Source: Symbiodinium natans (taxonomy: Eukaryota; Sar; Dinophyceae; Suessiales; Symbiodiniaceae). Taken from it: 64,000 bases of DNA. Under the pieces are notes generated by a model. The model saw only the letters and a program-made list of their open reading frames with translations, searched no databases and was not told where the DNA came from. Below, in pieces: positions 49,413-62,917 of this stretch (position 1 is the first letter of the stretch; each line of letters opens with the position of its first letter). The DNA lies in NCBI GenBank assembly GCA_905221605.1, contig CAJNDS010000002.1:1893938-1957937 (forward strand). The letters run 5' to 3'. A program made the position numbers and the translations under genes.

Positions 49413-50192
49413 CTTGGGGGGGGGGGTTGTTGCAGCACGGAAAGGGTTTTTGAGAACCTTGAGGTTGTCTGCTGTCGACTTGTTCTTTTTTAGAGTTTCG
49501 AGTTTCGTTATCCTTGATATCCCTGCACCTAGGTAGGCTCTTAAGGCCTGAAGGATCAAGGATGGACGTTGCCAGGACAGTGGTGAGCGCTCGGCAGGTT
49601 CAAGGGGCGGGTTGCTTGCAGGCTTAACAAAAAAAACTCACACATCGTGTCCGCGACCTCCTTCGACTCTTTAAGTGGTTGAAGCATTTTGAAGCCTTCA
49701 CGTGGGCTTCAAGAGTGTGGCACTCTGACACTGGACGCGCCTCGATCAGCAGCTGCGGTCGCGTTAACTGGCCCTTACCAAAAGGGCCCGAAACATGAAG
49801 ATGTATGAAGATCAGTGCTGTTGAAGTTCCCTGCTAAGCTCACCTGGCCCCTTTTAGCAACACCTCAGATGCCGTCGGATGCTCTTGGCTTGAGGTCGTC
49901 CCTGGTGCAGCAGCGGAGCCCTGCGATGAGTATCCCACTAGTTGCGCGAGGCTAAGAGCATCTGAGAGCATGGAAAGACTTCATTTAAGGGCTGCAAGGG
50001 ACGCAAGGGACTCTGAGTACGGCTCGAGCGGCCTTTTCCGAGGATGAGTTCGAGGCTGCGTGCGACTCTTTGACGTCCGTTTGTGGTTCAAGCGGTGGCA
50101 CCACGCCGGGATCTTAGAATGGCGGGGTCACATTGCCAAAGGTGATAAAGAAATACCAGGCAATGCCAGAAGCATTGCTACTGCGTACTGCG

Positions 50193-50271
50193 TACTACTA
50201 CCTACTACCTACTACCTACTACCTACTACCTACTACCTACTACCTACTACCTACTACCTACTACCTACTAC
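50193..50271 (+). repeat. 7-bp microsatellite
   Basis: CTACTAC in about ten head-to-tail copies, ending in a short GAC repeat. If translated it would give a 7-residue repeat, but no gene is claimed. Confidence 0.8.
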
Positions 50272-51018
50272 GACGACGACGATGACTACTGCGATGTGGG
50301 TGTTGCTGAAGTGCTTGCTGGCAATTCTTGCGGAAGCACAAGCTTCCACAGGCTCTGTATTACGAGAGATGCATGTAAAGATAAGCCCCGCTGCCAGGAT
50401 TACAGTGGGTACCTGCTCTCCGCTTCAAAGCCCAGATCTCAGGCTTTGGAATCAATGGTTCATGCTGTGCCTTGGGGCTTAGGGGCTTAGGGGAGTAGAA
50501 AGATTAGAAAGGGCGCGTGTTTCAGGCCTCCAAGTCCTCAGGCCCCGCATGACGCGATTTAGGAAAAGTCCCAGCATGGATCACCTTGAACTTCGTAAGA
50601 CGAACTCGTTCCAGTAGTGAACTCGTCACCAGGTTGCGCAAACTGTGACCTTACGCCCCCACGCCGCCTGCTCAGTGCTACAGACAGGGCCAGAATCCAG
50701 ATGGGATGGTTGGGTCTGCTTTTGGTTTAGAATGTAGGCTCGAGATGAATTGATTTCGGTATCTTCAGCCTTTACTACACGCTGTGGGCAGGCAGCACAT
50801 GCAAGGACTTTTTGGGAGTTACAATGGAGCCATGTCCAGGCCCTGTCTGATCGGCGCCTTGCAACCTCAAACCCGGTCCTCCCAGGCATTGACACGTTGG
50901 TTGCCGAGACGCAGGGCAACATGGTGCTCATCTCCACGGAGGCTGTCTGCTGACATCGGATGCCGGCGTGACTGCACGTATGGGTGTGCGTCTCGGGAGG
51001 GTCACAGTAATGATTTGG

Positions 51019-51198
51019 CCTTCTCTCTCCCTCTTCTCCCTCTCTCTCCGTCTTTCTCCCTCTCTCTCCCTCTCTCTCCCTCCCTCTCTCCCCCTTCTCT
51101 CTCCCTCTCCCTCTCTCTCCCTCTCCCTCTCCCTCTCTCTCCCTCTCCCTCTCTCTGGCTCTCTCTCTCCCTCTGTCTCCCTCTCTCTCGCCTCTCGC
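51019..51198 (+). repeat. Polypyrimidine CTCTCCCT tract
   Basis: About 180 bases of nearly pure C/T. The apparent minus-strand Arg/Glu protein across it is an artefact of this repeat. Confidence 0.8.
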
Positions 51199-51246
51199 TG
51201 CGCTCATTGTGCGTGTCTCTGTGTGTGCGCGTGTTTTTGTTCGCGC

Positions 51247-51330
51247 AGACCGACTCGGCAGTCTTCGCATTCCAGCAGAAGATGGCAGAGTGCGCCAGCC
51301 AGCCATTGGGAGTCGGATACGGGCTGCTGA
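51247..51330 (+). CDS. Exon candidate, unknown domain
   Basis: Follows CGCAG and reads TDSAVFAFQQKMAECASQPL then GVGYG. Protein-like, possibly from a Cys-containing extracellular domain; borders unknown. Confidence 0.25.
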   Translation, partial: RPTRQSSHSSRRWQSAPASHWESDTGC

Positions 51331-51452
51331 TGTATATGGTTTTGGTTGGTTTGGTGAAGAGCGCATCTTTTTGAAGGGCTTCCTTTATCGGACTTGAAGA
51401 GGAAAAGCGCTACTTATTCTACTTGCCCCTAACTTTCAATGGCAAAAACCTC

Positions 51453-51718
51453 TAAGAAAGGAAGGAAGGAAGGGCAGGAACGAATGAGAAGGAAAGGAAT
51501 GAAAAAGGACAGGAATGAAGAAGGAAAGGAAGGATGAAGGAAAGGAAGAAACAAGGGAAGAAAGGACAGGAAAGAAGGGAAGCAGGAAGGGAAGCAGGAA
51601 AGACAAAGTGAAGAAAGCAAGCAAAGGACTGAAATGAAAGAAGGCAAGGCAAGGAAGCAAAGGAATGAAAGGAAGTGCAGAGGAAACAACAGAAAACAGG
51701 CATCCAAGAAAGGAAGCA
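51453..51718 (+). repeat. Polypurine GGAA-rich tract
   Basis: About 265 bases, mostly A/G with scattered C/T (GGAAGGAAGG, GGAATGAA, GGAAGCA units). Confidence 0.8.
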
Positions 51719-54700
51719 ACACCACATTTGACATGCACGACGCAACTCCTATGGTCCTTCGTTTGAACCCGACATAGTCTTCTGGAATGCTACTAGTACA
51801 AGAATCCTTGGAAATACGTGTGATTTCGGATGTCTTTACTCTTGTGTTTAAATTCCGTGTAGGTTTAGAACCAATAGAAGGACGATTCCGAGATTTGTTC
51901 GGGGCTGAGGATCGGGTTTAGTCTTTGAAGTGCCCTGACTCGCCAACCCTTCGAAGCCTTAGTGTTCAGAGTGCAAGTATTGCTGGTTGCAGCGCGCAGG
52001 CAATCCCTATTACTCTTGAGTGTCGTTGAAATCATTTCCGATTAAGTCCAATGGAAATTCGTTTTATTCAACATATCCTTGCCCATTCGAAGACCCAACC
52101 ACATAGCGTGATGATATTCGATCATTTTCAAGAGGGTCCTTATTGTTTCTGGTTTTCCCTCTCGTTGCATGGTTGATGGGGCCCCTTCTCTTTAACGACT
52201 GAAGCCAGTATGTCGTGATGTTGAGAACATAGGTTTTCCTATGAATGGAAAGTGCACAAAAAGCAATTACAATAAGAAACGATGAACAAAACATCGCTTA
52301 ACATGGTTTGAAGAGATCGTTCTTAAGGACCTCCAATATCACAACAAGACGAGGTGTGGCCTCACAGATGTGACGTACGTCTTCCACAAGGTCCCAGAGC
52401 TCGGCCAGTCTGCTAAGCTGTGGAGCAGTTCTGTTGTCGATCATGACTCGGAACTTTTGCCTAACAACCAAAGCAACCCAAAACACACTAGCGCAAGCCA
52501 CTCCCTAAAGAGCAATCCCCCTATCCCCTTTTCATAGTTGATGTTCCAATGCCATCATGCAGTTGGCATTGCCCTGCGAGAATTTGTGCGAGGCCGTCGG
52601 CGAGACGGTTCCACACACCGCCCCTGCACCTTCTCCTGTGACGTTGGAGTGCCGTGCGCAACGCCATGCTTTCTGCAGCTTGATGCCTACACGATTTGTA
52701 GCGCCTATAGGGCCGGCTCACAAGTTCAGTTCAAAGGGCGAAGCTTGCGATTTTGTGTGGACATGGGAGTAGCATGAATCTCTTGCAGAACGAAAGATAA
52801 CTTCTGCATGTGCTTTGTGCCAGACATCAGCGGCGGTGAGGGCCTCAGGGCATGTGAGGTAGACTGCTTGGCTTTGCAAGGGGCATGCGCGATCTTGGGA
52901 AGCCCTCATGACTCAGCTTTTGCTTTGTGGGGGAATGAGAGTGACAGTTCTCAATTCGGCAATGCGAAGCCACGTGTGTGGATTGACTTTCCGGTTACTC
53001 GCGCGTAAAGAGCTGTCTGTAGTTGTGCCTTGGGTTCTTCCTCGCGAAGATGGCTCGTCGCCGCTTGTGCCTTTCTCCAAGGGAGGTCCTTCTAATCTTC
53101 AATCCGTGGCATGCGCGACTTCTAACAATAAAACTCTGTCCGCCTCGGAGGTTCGGAGTGCACCGCGGCGCCATCCCCACCGGTCAGCGCGACCTCAGTG
53201 GATGACGACGGTTACTCCATGTGGCGCTACTTGGCGTGTCCGGCCCCCGGAGATGGGTGCCATGGTACATCATTGGAGCCTCCCTCCCGGACATCAGGTG
53301 CACCTGTTCCCAATATGTTGACGGGATGCTTACCATCGTAATCTGAGGGGCCTTGAATTATTTGGGAAGTTCTTGGAGGCTGTGCGTGCGTGCGTGCGCT
53401 CGCGTGCGCTGCGCTTGGCTTTTGAGGGTATTTATGCAGTTTGCAGCTGGAGGCGCCTACCGCGGAGTGGCCGATGCATCGGGTGCCGTCGGGTCCTTGG
53501 CATGCCTTTTTCTCGACATTTTGAAGCTTCCGCGTTTGCACGAGATTCCTAAAGAGTGATCCGAATCTGACACCGCAGGGGTGTGCCACCGGCAGGACTT
53601 GAGTTACTCCTACGTCTTCTCGAAGGGCTCCTACTTGGGAACGGCGGCACAGGACAGGGCTGGGACTTAGTGCTGGGATACCACATGCCACAGATGTACC
53701 GAGCGCACCCACCAGCACAGTCGGCGGTGAACATCAGAAGTTTCATCCACCCAGAATGCACTCAGACCTTGTTTCCTGTGGTTTTCCGGCCCTTAGCCTG
53801 CCCCAAAGCCCTTTCCTACTTCCGTAAAGTACACAGAAAATACAACAGGAGATCAGATGGCCCCAAGGAGACCCAATTTCAATCCATTTCAAGCCCCATT
53901 CGTGTCTCACCAAAAGCAGGTCATAGCCTCCGGCTGCGGCCCCTACGTGGTTGCCCCACGCCTCAGACAGAGCTCCTGTGCGTTTGTGTTTTCATCTACA
54001 TGTGCTGCTACGCCAGGGCTGGCATGTCCCGCGTAACATAGAATCCACGAAAGGGCTTGAGCCTCTATGAGTCCGAAACGTGGGATCTAGGAGGGCAGAA
54101 GTTTGGGATGTCTGACTTCGGGCACTAGAGGCCTATAGGGGCATTGTAAGAATGTATGAGAACACAAGATTCTGCATGAAATTGGATTAATCCTCCCCGA
54201 TGCACCAAGGGTGTGGGTCCTTGCAAGCCACTTCAATCGAAACCGCAGTGACTAAAGAGGTCCTCCTGAGACGGGGGGCGGGGCAGTCGACATCCTTAGC
54301 AGACGGTGTGCTGTTTTGGCACTTTTGGTATCCGCGAAAGTGCAAGCTGTGTCCCAGTGTATTTGTGAAGTTCGACCGTAAGCAGCATATGTACCCTGAA
54401 CTATGTTGTGGAGTCTCAGCGCCTGCTGCTTCCGCGCTTGGGCTTGTGTGAGGCCAGTGCGAGCCAGCCACCCTTTGCGCTTTCGGACGTCGCATTGGGC
54501 TGCACCTCTGACATTGCTGGATGCTGAGGTTGTCCCCGTGTTCTTGCAACCCATTCTTCTTTCTCACAGTGGCTCTTTTCGGCCTGGGAATGGGAGCCTT
54601 GAACCCTAAACGGTACACCGGCACACTGCCCAACACGCCTTGAAACTTGAAACGCTAAACTTCGCTACACTTGGAGCCCTTGGACTTGGAGTGACTCCAG

Positions 54701-55543
54701 CCTTTTGAGGCCTGTGAGCTCGAGGCGGTCCAGCCCTAGGCGACGAGGCCTCGGCGAGGGCGCATTGCACGATGCAGCGTGTGCAGACAAGAGCCTTCCG
54801 AAGCTTCCATCGAGGTCTCCCAAACCCCTCCTCTTCAAAGTCTCCGATGTGTGCCAGGTCGGCCTGCAGTACCAGCGTGAGTTCGTAGCCAACATGAGGA
54901 CATGACTTCAGCGTGTAGATCTGCAAGTGACTGAGAACTCCTCAATCCCAACAGTAAGTACAAGTACCCCCCCAAAACATCCGGATCTGAGCATATGGAG
55001 TCCAGATTTCCCCCGTGTTCAAGACCCAGCCATGAGATGGGCAAGGAGAATGCATCCACCCCAGCTGTGCAAGACAAGCTGAGTACAGTAGCTATTCTCC
55101 AGGTAGGGTTGGGTGCAGGAGAATTGGGTATGCTCCGTGCTTGAGGGGTCTAGAATCTGAGATAATTAAACGTCGGAGAAGAGAAGGGTCACTTTCATCT
55201 GCTTGCCCATCGCATTTGCCACAAGTAGCTTTGCAGGAAAAGTTAACCAGCAGGCTACTGGCGGCGCCAGAAAGAAGTCGGGTGTTCCTCTCATTAGCCA
55301 AGCTAGGGCGAGGTCTTGCTTCAGGGTTGAGACGGAGCGTACTGAAAGTTTATGTGCAGGGAGTTGGGTCGGAGTCGACGGTTTAGATCTGTGCGAGCTT
55401 AGGCTTGCGAAAAGGGTTCACGGGGTTCATTCCGTTGGGCTACCCGAACGGCTTCCTGGGCCCTAAAACGGTAACAAAGTACTCTAAAAAAAGTTGCAGT
55501 TTGTTCTTTCATGACACACTGGCTGTAACTTGTTCATCATTCT

Positions 55544-55560
55544 GGGGGGGGGGGGGGGGG
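55544..55560 (+). repeat. Poly-G run
   Basis: About 17 G. Confidence 0.7.
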
Positions 55561-56972
55561 CGGTACAACCCTTGTTTATCACATGCGAATTGCTTCTGAC
55601 ATGTTACTCGCTGTAGTTCGCAAGCGAGTTCTTAAAGCGATCTCTCAGTCGGAAGGCAAGTTCTTGCAAAAGCTTGCGGGGCTTCGGGGAACTGTTTAGC
55701 GATTTGACCTTTGGTAGGCTTCCCCGTTGCGCAAATCCTGCGACGATCTTGGCACATGCATGCAGGCCCATTGATGCAAATTGTCGAATTTGGAAGCGTG
55801 CTCGACCTTCCCCCAAAGTATCGGCTCACGAGAACCGTCAGACTGCATTACACATTCTGAATGTCTAAACGAGCAGAGAGGGGCTCCGGCTCCTGAACTT
55901 GTTTCGGGTGTTGTACGGTTTTGTGGAATGCCGCAGCATCCTCGGAAAGGGGAGAGGCTCTCTTTGGATCTTTGGGCGCTTTCGCCGCCGACGTACCTCA
56001 ATGATTGCTCGCACGAAGCGCGCGGCGAGTAGTCCCAAGCCCTTTTTGGGACCTTTCCGTGCTGGTGAAAAAAGATGAAAAAAGCCTCGACTCTGCCAGA
56101 GAAGCTGTGGCTCAGGGCGAAGTGTGGCTGAAGGGCTGCTGAAAAGGTTTGTTCAAGGGGGGTTGCGTAGGTCAAGCCATGTGAAGGCCGCAATCTGGAT
56201 CTACTTTTTGCTGGTTCCTGGATTCACGGTTGTTTTCAAGTTGCTGAGCGAGCACTTCATGTTCCAAAGCAGGCTTCTGCTTTTCCTCCGACAGAAGCCT
56301 TCCCCGAAAACTCTTGCGCTCGTGGACTCTTGCTGTTTTGTGAACACTTGTGTGAGCACTACATGTACGGGGTCTGAGGTCGAAGCCTCAGCCTCTGGTT
56401 TTGAGAGATTTGGGGCGTCAGTTTTGAGGGATCCACAGCTTCCGCGAAGCTCTTCGAACTCTCCGACTTATGCCCGCGAGCTCAATCTGCATTGCCAACA
56501 TGAGGACCTTGCGTGAACGTGACAGAATAGAATAAACAGAGAGCTCCACAATCCCAACAAGTACCCTAAAGGCCCTAAACATCCACCCCAGCCGTATACG
56601 AGATAAACTGAATGCAACAACAAGATATTCTCGAAGTGTCTGGTATGGTTGGCAGATGCTATAATGCACAGGAAAGAATTCTTGAAGTTCTGGGCCCGAG
56701 GGAGCTGGTAGATTGAAAAATGCGCCAGAGCACGGCAAGTGAAGCCAGATCCGGCACCTCTGCCAGTACAACAAAGTAGGGTCCTGAATTCGATCCCAAC
56801 GCTCTTCACAAAGCCTCCTTTGCGCTGTGTTGTCGCAGTGGTTTGTACAGCAAATAGGCGTCCTTGGTGGCAAAGAGGATAATTGTAGGTACACGAACAT
56901 TTCTGTGGTTGGAGCATGCCCGCCATGCCCGTGTGCACGATGCATGTCGTACGGCGCCTGGTTGTGTTGCAG

Positions 56973-57060
56973 TGTGTGGTGTGTAGCGAGTGTCAGCCCG
57001 GGTTTCAAAGAGAGCACAGGGCTCATAAAGAGTGTTGGGAGCGGGATATCTTTCGGCTCC
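56973..57060 (+). CDS. Exon candidate with closely spaced cysteines
   Basis: After TTGCAG the frame reads CVVCSECQPGFQREHRAHKE then CWE. The C-x2-C-x2-C-QPGF pattern recalls EGF/ephrin-receptor-like Cys-rich repeats of surface proteins. One exon only, so low confidence. Confidence 0.25.
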
Positions 57061-59141
57061 CCGCGGACCTCCATGGATTTTGTCAGAGTGTCGTGAATGG
57101 GCAGTGTTGCCAGACGTGGATTCTCACTGCTGGCTACCTGTACTCTCGGGACGCAGTTGCAAGAGGCCTTGGAGATTTTTCCCAAACCCGAAAAAATGCA
57201 GTGTACCTCCGCAAGTAGGAAGTGTTATGCCTTGCTCTGCGCCCTGAACCCTTGAAGCCCGTAAACCGCTTAACCTCCCCGAATTCTTAAAGCATTTGCT
57301 AGCTCGGAACTTATGTGGGGCCTGGAAGAAAGCTTCATTGCGAAAGTTGTGGGACCAATGTTTCAGGCAGTAGCACTGGGTGCTAGTAACAACCGGACAA
57401 GCGCTGCTAAAACATCCACAAGGTTGAGGAAAATGTCGGCTGGGTCCTCGCCAGCCCGCTGGCGCTGCAACTGCTTCAGAGCATGACATCCGGGCTCTGC
57501 AGCTTGGCTGCAGCTTGGCTGGGCTTTCCCGAGGTATGCTGATGAAACGACAGCCTCAGGAATCAGAGAAGCCACATGCATGTACATCTGTTTCTTTGTC
57601 ACTCTAGTCACTCTAGCTATTGCAAATATACCACATGGCTTGAGAAATTCTCGCCTAGGCCCCCCCCCCAAACATGATTATGTGGAGCAATATGTGGGGA
57701 CCGAGGCTACAGACCAAGTCAGCGCGGGCGAAGCCTTGCAATAGGCTGGAAGCATCTGGAAGCCTAAGCATCTGAGCATCCTAAACCCGTCAAGAGCGCC
57801 ATTCAAGATATGCAGAGGTATCACGATGCATCCCAGGATGACAGCAGCATTTGCAGAACTGGAAGTGCTGCCTTGGTAGGACAGCCTTATTCTGGGACTC
57901 GGCCTCCCAAGATTCCGAAAGCTGCAACTTTCAACTTTCGCAACTTTCAAAATGTGAGCCCAAGCAGATTTTCTGACTAAAACTCTAACATGGCCGACTG
58001 AGACAGATTAGACGAGCCCACTGCTTCCAAAGCAGAGCTCGGTCCTAAGTGAAGCATAAGGATCATAAGGCCTCATCCAAGCATCGTTTGCCGATGCTCG
58101 AGCAGCTGCTCGTGTTAGGCGCTTGTTGCTTCAAGTGTTCTGTAACATACCGCGGGCAGCAGCGCGGCTCGAGAGGGTTTCAGCGGTGCAGGCATGGCTC
58201 AATTTTTCAGAGCACTGCCAGCACAAGTGCCAACAGCACTTCTATTGCGTGGTGAGGATGCCATGGGCCCGCCGCTGGGCAACACCAACAGGACCAACAC
58301 CGGTGCGAAGTTTCCAGATCCACGCCAGCGATTGACTACCCGTGCCTACCACTAAGTTGGTAGAACCATCACAAGTTCGCGAGAGGATGTTACCTTTCAT
58401 ATCTTGTCTTGCAGGGCCCACTGCCCTTCGTAGACTCTCACTTGGGTTCCCAAGAGTTTGTGGTGCTTATCTTCGTGCTACACAGTTCGGAAACAAAAGT
58501 GACATTCCAGAGTCATGTCGTGAGATAGATTGAGCGATTGAGCAAACTCCCTCTTCTTTCCTGTCCCTTTCTAACTTCCTGCACATCTTCTGCCTCTCTT
58601 TTGCAGGAAGCAACCTGAGTTCAACCTCGATCTGTTCCGGGGTGAGGGCAAGACAAAATCATTACCTTCCTCGTGAGAGTCATACTGTATAGGTCGAGGC
58701 AATCCTTCGAAGCCTCATGCGCTTGGTGCCAAGCACTTTCAGGGGTTGCAACGGCGATTCCGATGGCTTGAGCCTTCAGCGTACCACCTTGTCTTGGGAT
58801 TCTTGGGATGCACATGGCGGCGGCCTATTGCATTCCATTCATGAAAGCCTTTGCGAAACCTCGCGTCCACAGGTGCCCCCGTCGCCACGGTGAAGCCCCA
58901 CTAAAACCTCTCCGTCCAGGGCTCGAAATCCCGAAATCCCCAAGATCCAGACCGTGGAGAGCTTCCCTCCTTGTCCTTCCCTCCATGCATGCTGCGTCTT
59001 GAACTCACGCTGAGCCGAGCCGCTGCCCTGTGAAAGTTGTGCAGACTGCCAGAAGACGGGCTCATTTGTATCCGCAAGGCTTGTCCGTTTGCCCCACCTG
59101 TGGTGCACGGGTCTAGGAAAAGAGCCGCTGCTCATCGAGAA

Positions 59142-59172
59142 ATGTGGCCTGTGTGGCCTGTGTGGCCTGTGT
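59142..59172 (+). repeat. 9-bp tandem repeat
   Basis: TGTGGCCTG about 3.5 copies. Confidence 0.75.
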
Positions 59173-62100
59173 GACCATGTGCTGAGTGCGACGTTGCACT
59201 GCGGTCTGTCCTGGCCACGCGTTGTGAAAGCAAACCTGTCCTGCACAAGGCTGTCTCCTTCGGCTAAACACAGACGGGCCCAGCGTTCTGCGCAGCATTC
59301 TGCTGTATATTCTGCTGAACATGCTGAGGAGATCTGAGGAGTCTGCGGAGCATGTCGCGCCTCTGAGGTTTGATCAGTTCCATAACATAGCTTGGGCCAG
59401 GGACTGCACACAACACAGTTCTGTTCAGAGCACTCTGGCTTTGAGCCTTGAGCTGTCCATGCTTAGGAAAGTGGTTCAAGACTGAGACCTTAGGAGGATG
59501 CTATGCTTCTTGCGTGTGCAGCGGTCGTGGGGCTCAGTTTGTGGTGTGAGGACTGGTGGCAATAGAACAGCTGTGATGTATGACTGCAGGCAAGCCCGGC
59601 AGGCCCGGCAAGCCCGCAGTGGCAAGTGAGTTCCTTCTCTGTGTCAAACGGCTTCGCCATAAGTTGTACGGAGCTCTCGGCGTGGAGCTGGAGAGTGCAG
59701 AGTGCGGTGACGGCATCGGCCATGCACAGCACGCTCAGCCTTCGCAACCACCCCGTGTAGCTGTAATCTCCACACCCTGGCCTGGGCCCGAGCACGGCCG
59801 CCGTAGCGGCCCGAGGCCTCCATAGCATCTTTTTGGCAAATTTTGGCAAGGCTTAAGCGGCTTAAGGGCCCGAGAAAGCTGAATCAAAGAAAGCTGTAAC
59901 CGTCATGTGGGGCATGCCGCGTTTGCCTGCCTGCACTTCCGCGGCATCTTCGGAGGCTTTCTTTTGCACTTGGCAGGACTCCCGTGCTCAGGCTACGTGT
60001 TGCTACTGGTAACAGCGGAAAGAACAACAAGCAGCAGGGTAGATCTGGCAGCAATCGGCTGAACCATGCACCGCATGGTTCGATACACTTCTTTCGCAGT
60101 CCGAACCAGTAGCAAGTCAATTTGCCACCCTCAACTACCCCAAGCACTACGCCATCCTCCTGAAGAACTGCACTACTCTTCCGACAGCAGAAGCCAGGCG
60201 GCAAGCAGCTCCGCAAGACCGTGCCGGCCCTGAAGGCCACATCTCCTGTTGCACTTCTTCCTCCCTTTCCCTGACAGCGTGTAATTTTGGGGATGTAGCC
60301 ACTTGAAACTGACTCTGATTCTTGCTTGTCTTGTCCGGATTGAAGAACACCGACGACTTTGTGACGGAGGTACAAGCCTTCCGCACGAATGCCATCTCCA
60401 TGGCATCGCTCAGGTTTTCTGGGGTGACAACAAGTATGTCTGTATAACAACCCCACTGACACGTCTTTGTCCAAGCGTCTCTGCATTCGGCATATTCAGG
60501 ATGGTGAAGTCTGAAGTCTCACGGAAGACCCTGCAATACCCTACAGCCTTAGGCGCCTTAGGCTGAGCCTTGAGGATTCGTGGAACCTGGACCTGCAGGA
60601 CCTGCAGGAGCTGCCGGAGCTGCACGATGTCGAGGCCCACGGCAATCACCGCAATCACTGTCAGAGCTCTGAAGGACGTCTCTGTCTGACAATATTCCTC
60701 AAATCGGAGCACGTCTCCCTGGCATGGGAAGCTCGCCGCTCTGTCTTTGCTTGACGAAACCCACGCAGCTGCAGCTTTTGCATTCCACCTATGCAACGCA
60801 AGCTGAGGAAACCCAAAAACGAACCGAGTGCCGCTCATCCTCGTTCTTCTTGATTGATAGCCCAGTCTAGCCGGTGCGGTAGGTTGCCTTCCAGTGCAAG
60901 TCCGGCCGCACAGCCACGTGCCATCTTAAGTTGCATTCTCTGCCATCGTCTGTCACCCGCTTTCGGGCCATGGCCATGTCCATACCCGCCTGCAGGTTAC
61001 GTGGCAGTACGAGAGACTCTCAACTGCTTCTGAGAACTGCCAAACCTCAGAGCCATCCGCTTGGCTGAAAGAGCCTTGCTGGACACATTTGCGGCACAGG
61101 CTTCTCCCCGCGGATATTGCATGTGAGTATTTAGTCGCTACCAAGTCACGTCGACCAAGACCTACTTGCTCCCAGTGCACTTCAAGCTTTGCATTATCTT
61201 GCGACAGTACACTCCACCTAATGTTTTGAGCCGGAGCAACAAGACCCCTTCGCTCCAGTTCCTGCCAAAGTGATGGGGCAGGAAGTCGAGGTTCAAAGGC
61301 TGAGGATGGGGCCTCGGGCCAGCTTCCTGGGTGACACGTGCAGACATGTGTCTGCTTTCTACGCCATCCCGCCTCCCGTTCTTTTGCTTTGAACCCTGTC
61401 TACTGGGGGCCGTGCACTCGCCCCTATGGATGTAGTCGATGTAGCAGTCGACGTGGTGCGCCGAGAATATGCCGACGCAGGCCATCCGACACGTAAACCT
61501 TAAGCGAAGCTCCCATGCCCCAAAGCAGCTATTGCGTGGATCCGGGACCCTGGAAGCCGTATGGAGCAGGTCTCGCAGCAGCTTCTCCTATGAGATGCCG
61601 AAGCCCCAAAACTTCGCAATGTGCACCTGTTAAACGGGATCTGGAAATGCGGGAGACGTGGTTTGACTTTTGCGAGGCAGGTGAACTTAAAGTCTTTACC
61701 CACTGATGGATTCCTGATGGGTTAGATGCCGCAGTAGTAATCGAAGTCAGTACGGGAGGAATACCTTCTGTGTCTGCGTGGCTTCTTGGCCCTCGGCCTC
61801 AACTACAGCTGCCGCTGTCGCCCGCAGAATTCTCTGACCCGACAGGATGAGCCGCAAGTAGAAAGAGGATGGAGGATTGCGGATGCGTTCCGGAGTGAAG
61901 CGCCGGTAGTGACAGCTGAGTGCATGTACTTGTCATAAACAAGCCGTAGGAGATGCAGATGTTAAGGTCAGTTGCTCGGCATGACATTGCTGCTCCTGTA
62001 ACGTGTTTGCCATGTGCGTGGGGGTGGCCATGAGGATCCATTGGGCCATGAGGCATGCCTCCTGACCGCTTCTTCTGAGAACCTTCGAGCATTCGCGAAA

Positions 62101-62917
62101 TTTCGTGAACAGTCGCAGGAGCTTCAGCAGGTTGGGCTGACACCTAAGATGTGCTGAGCTCAGAGTAGCGTCAACTTAAAATGACGGCGAGGTCTCAGGG
62201 GGGTTGCGATAGTGCAGTTTAATCTGAGTTGCGGTAGATTCGCACACTTCGCACACAGACACAGAGTGCACCCCAAAGTTCAGGGCAACCGGGCCCTGCC
62301 TTCGCCATCGCTTGTCCTTCAGACACTGACTGCTCCTGAGGCCACCACAGTCACCAGAACAGCATGCGCGTGCCACATGCACCCACATGCTTTTGCATCG
62401 ATCTGCTGTGGGGCTCGCTACAAGGTCTCGCGTGATTCATTCAGAAGCGAGCAGGACAGCCAGGTCACACACGTGGCGGCAGCTTAGGACCTTAGGAGCC
62501 TAGGACCTTGGGAAAAGTTCCGATTGATAAAGCCCCAGGAAAGTGCCACGAATCGAATGTCCGCACGGCAATTCGCAAGATTCGCAAGCAAGGAGAAGCC
62601 TCTTCTTAAAGTTCTCGAATCTTGGAAGGTTTCGAGGATGGCTTTTCAGGCCCCCCAGGAGCTAGCTCAATTCCTTCTCTCTTATGCCATGGACTGGAGA
62701 GTCTTCACTTTAAGTACCTCTACAGAATAGACTGTAAATGAGATTCCTTAGGAGAAGCACAGGCTTGCTGGAGTTCCGACACACCAGCAAAGATGCACCT
62801 CCGCAACTTGGCGATGATTGACCGATGAATTCTCGTAATTAGTGACTCTAGTGCTTGCAAGCACCCCTCAATTTCCCATGTGGAAAGCGCAAGTCAGTCC
62901 AAGACCCAGTGGCGCTA

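Noticed and set aside
50626-51366. 246-codon minus frame rich in Arg/Glu
   Set aside because: Its centre is only the translation of the CTCTCCCT repeat.
51429-51745. Three overlapping Phe/Ser/Leu-rich minus frames that look like membrane proteins
   Set aside because: They are three readings of one GGAA-type tract; all frames stay open because the repeat lacks stops.
56418-57185. 255-codon open frame on the minus strand
   Set aside because: No recognisable motif, opposite to the Cys-rich frame, and G+C-rich DNA gives long chance frames; no splice-compatible context was seen.
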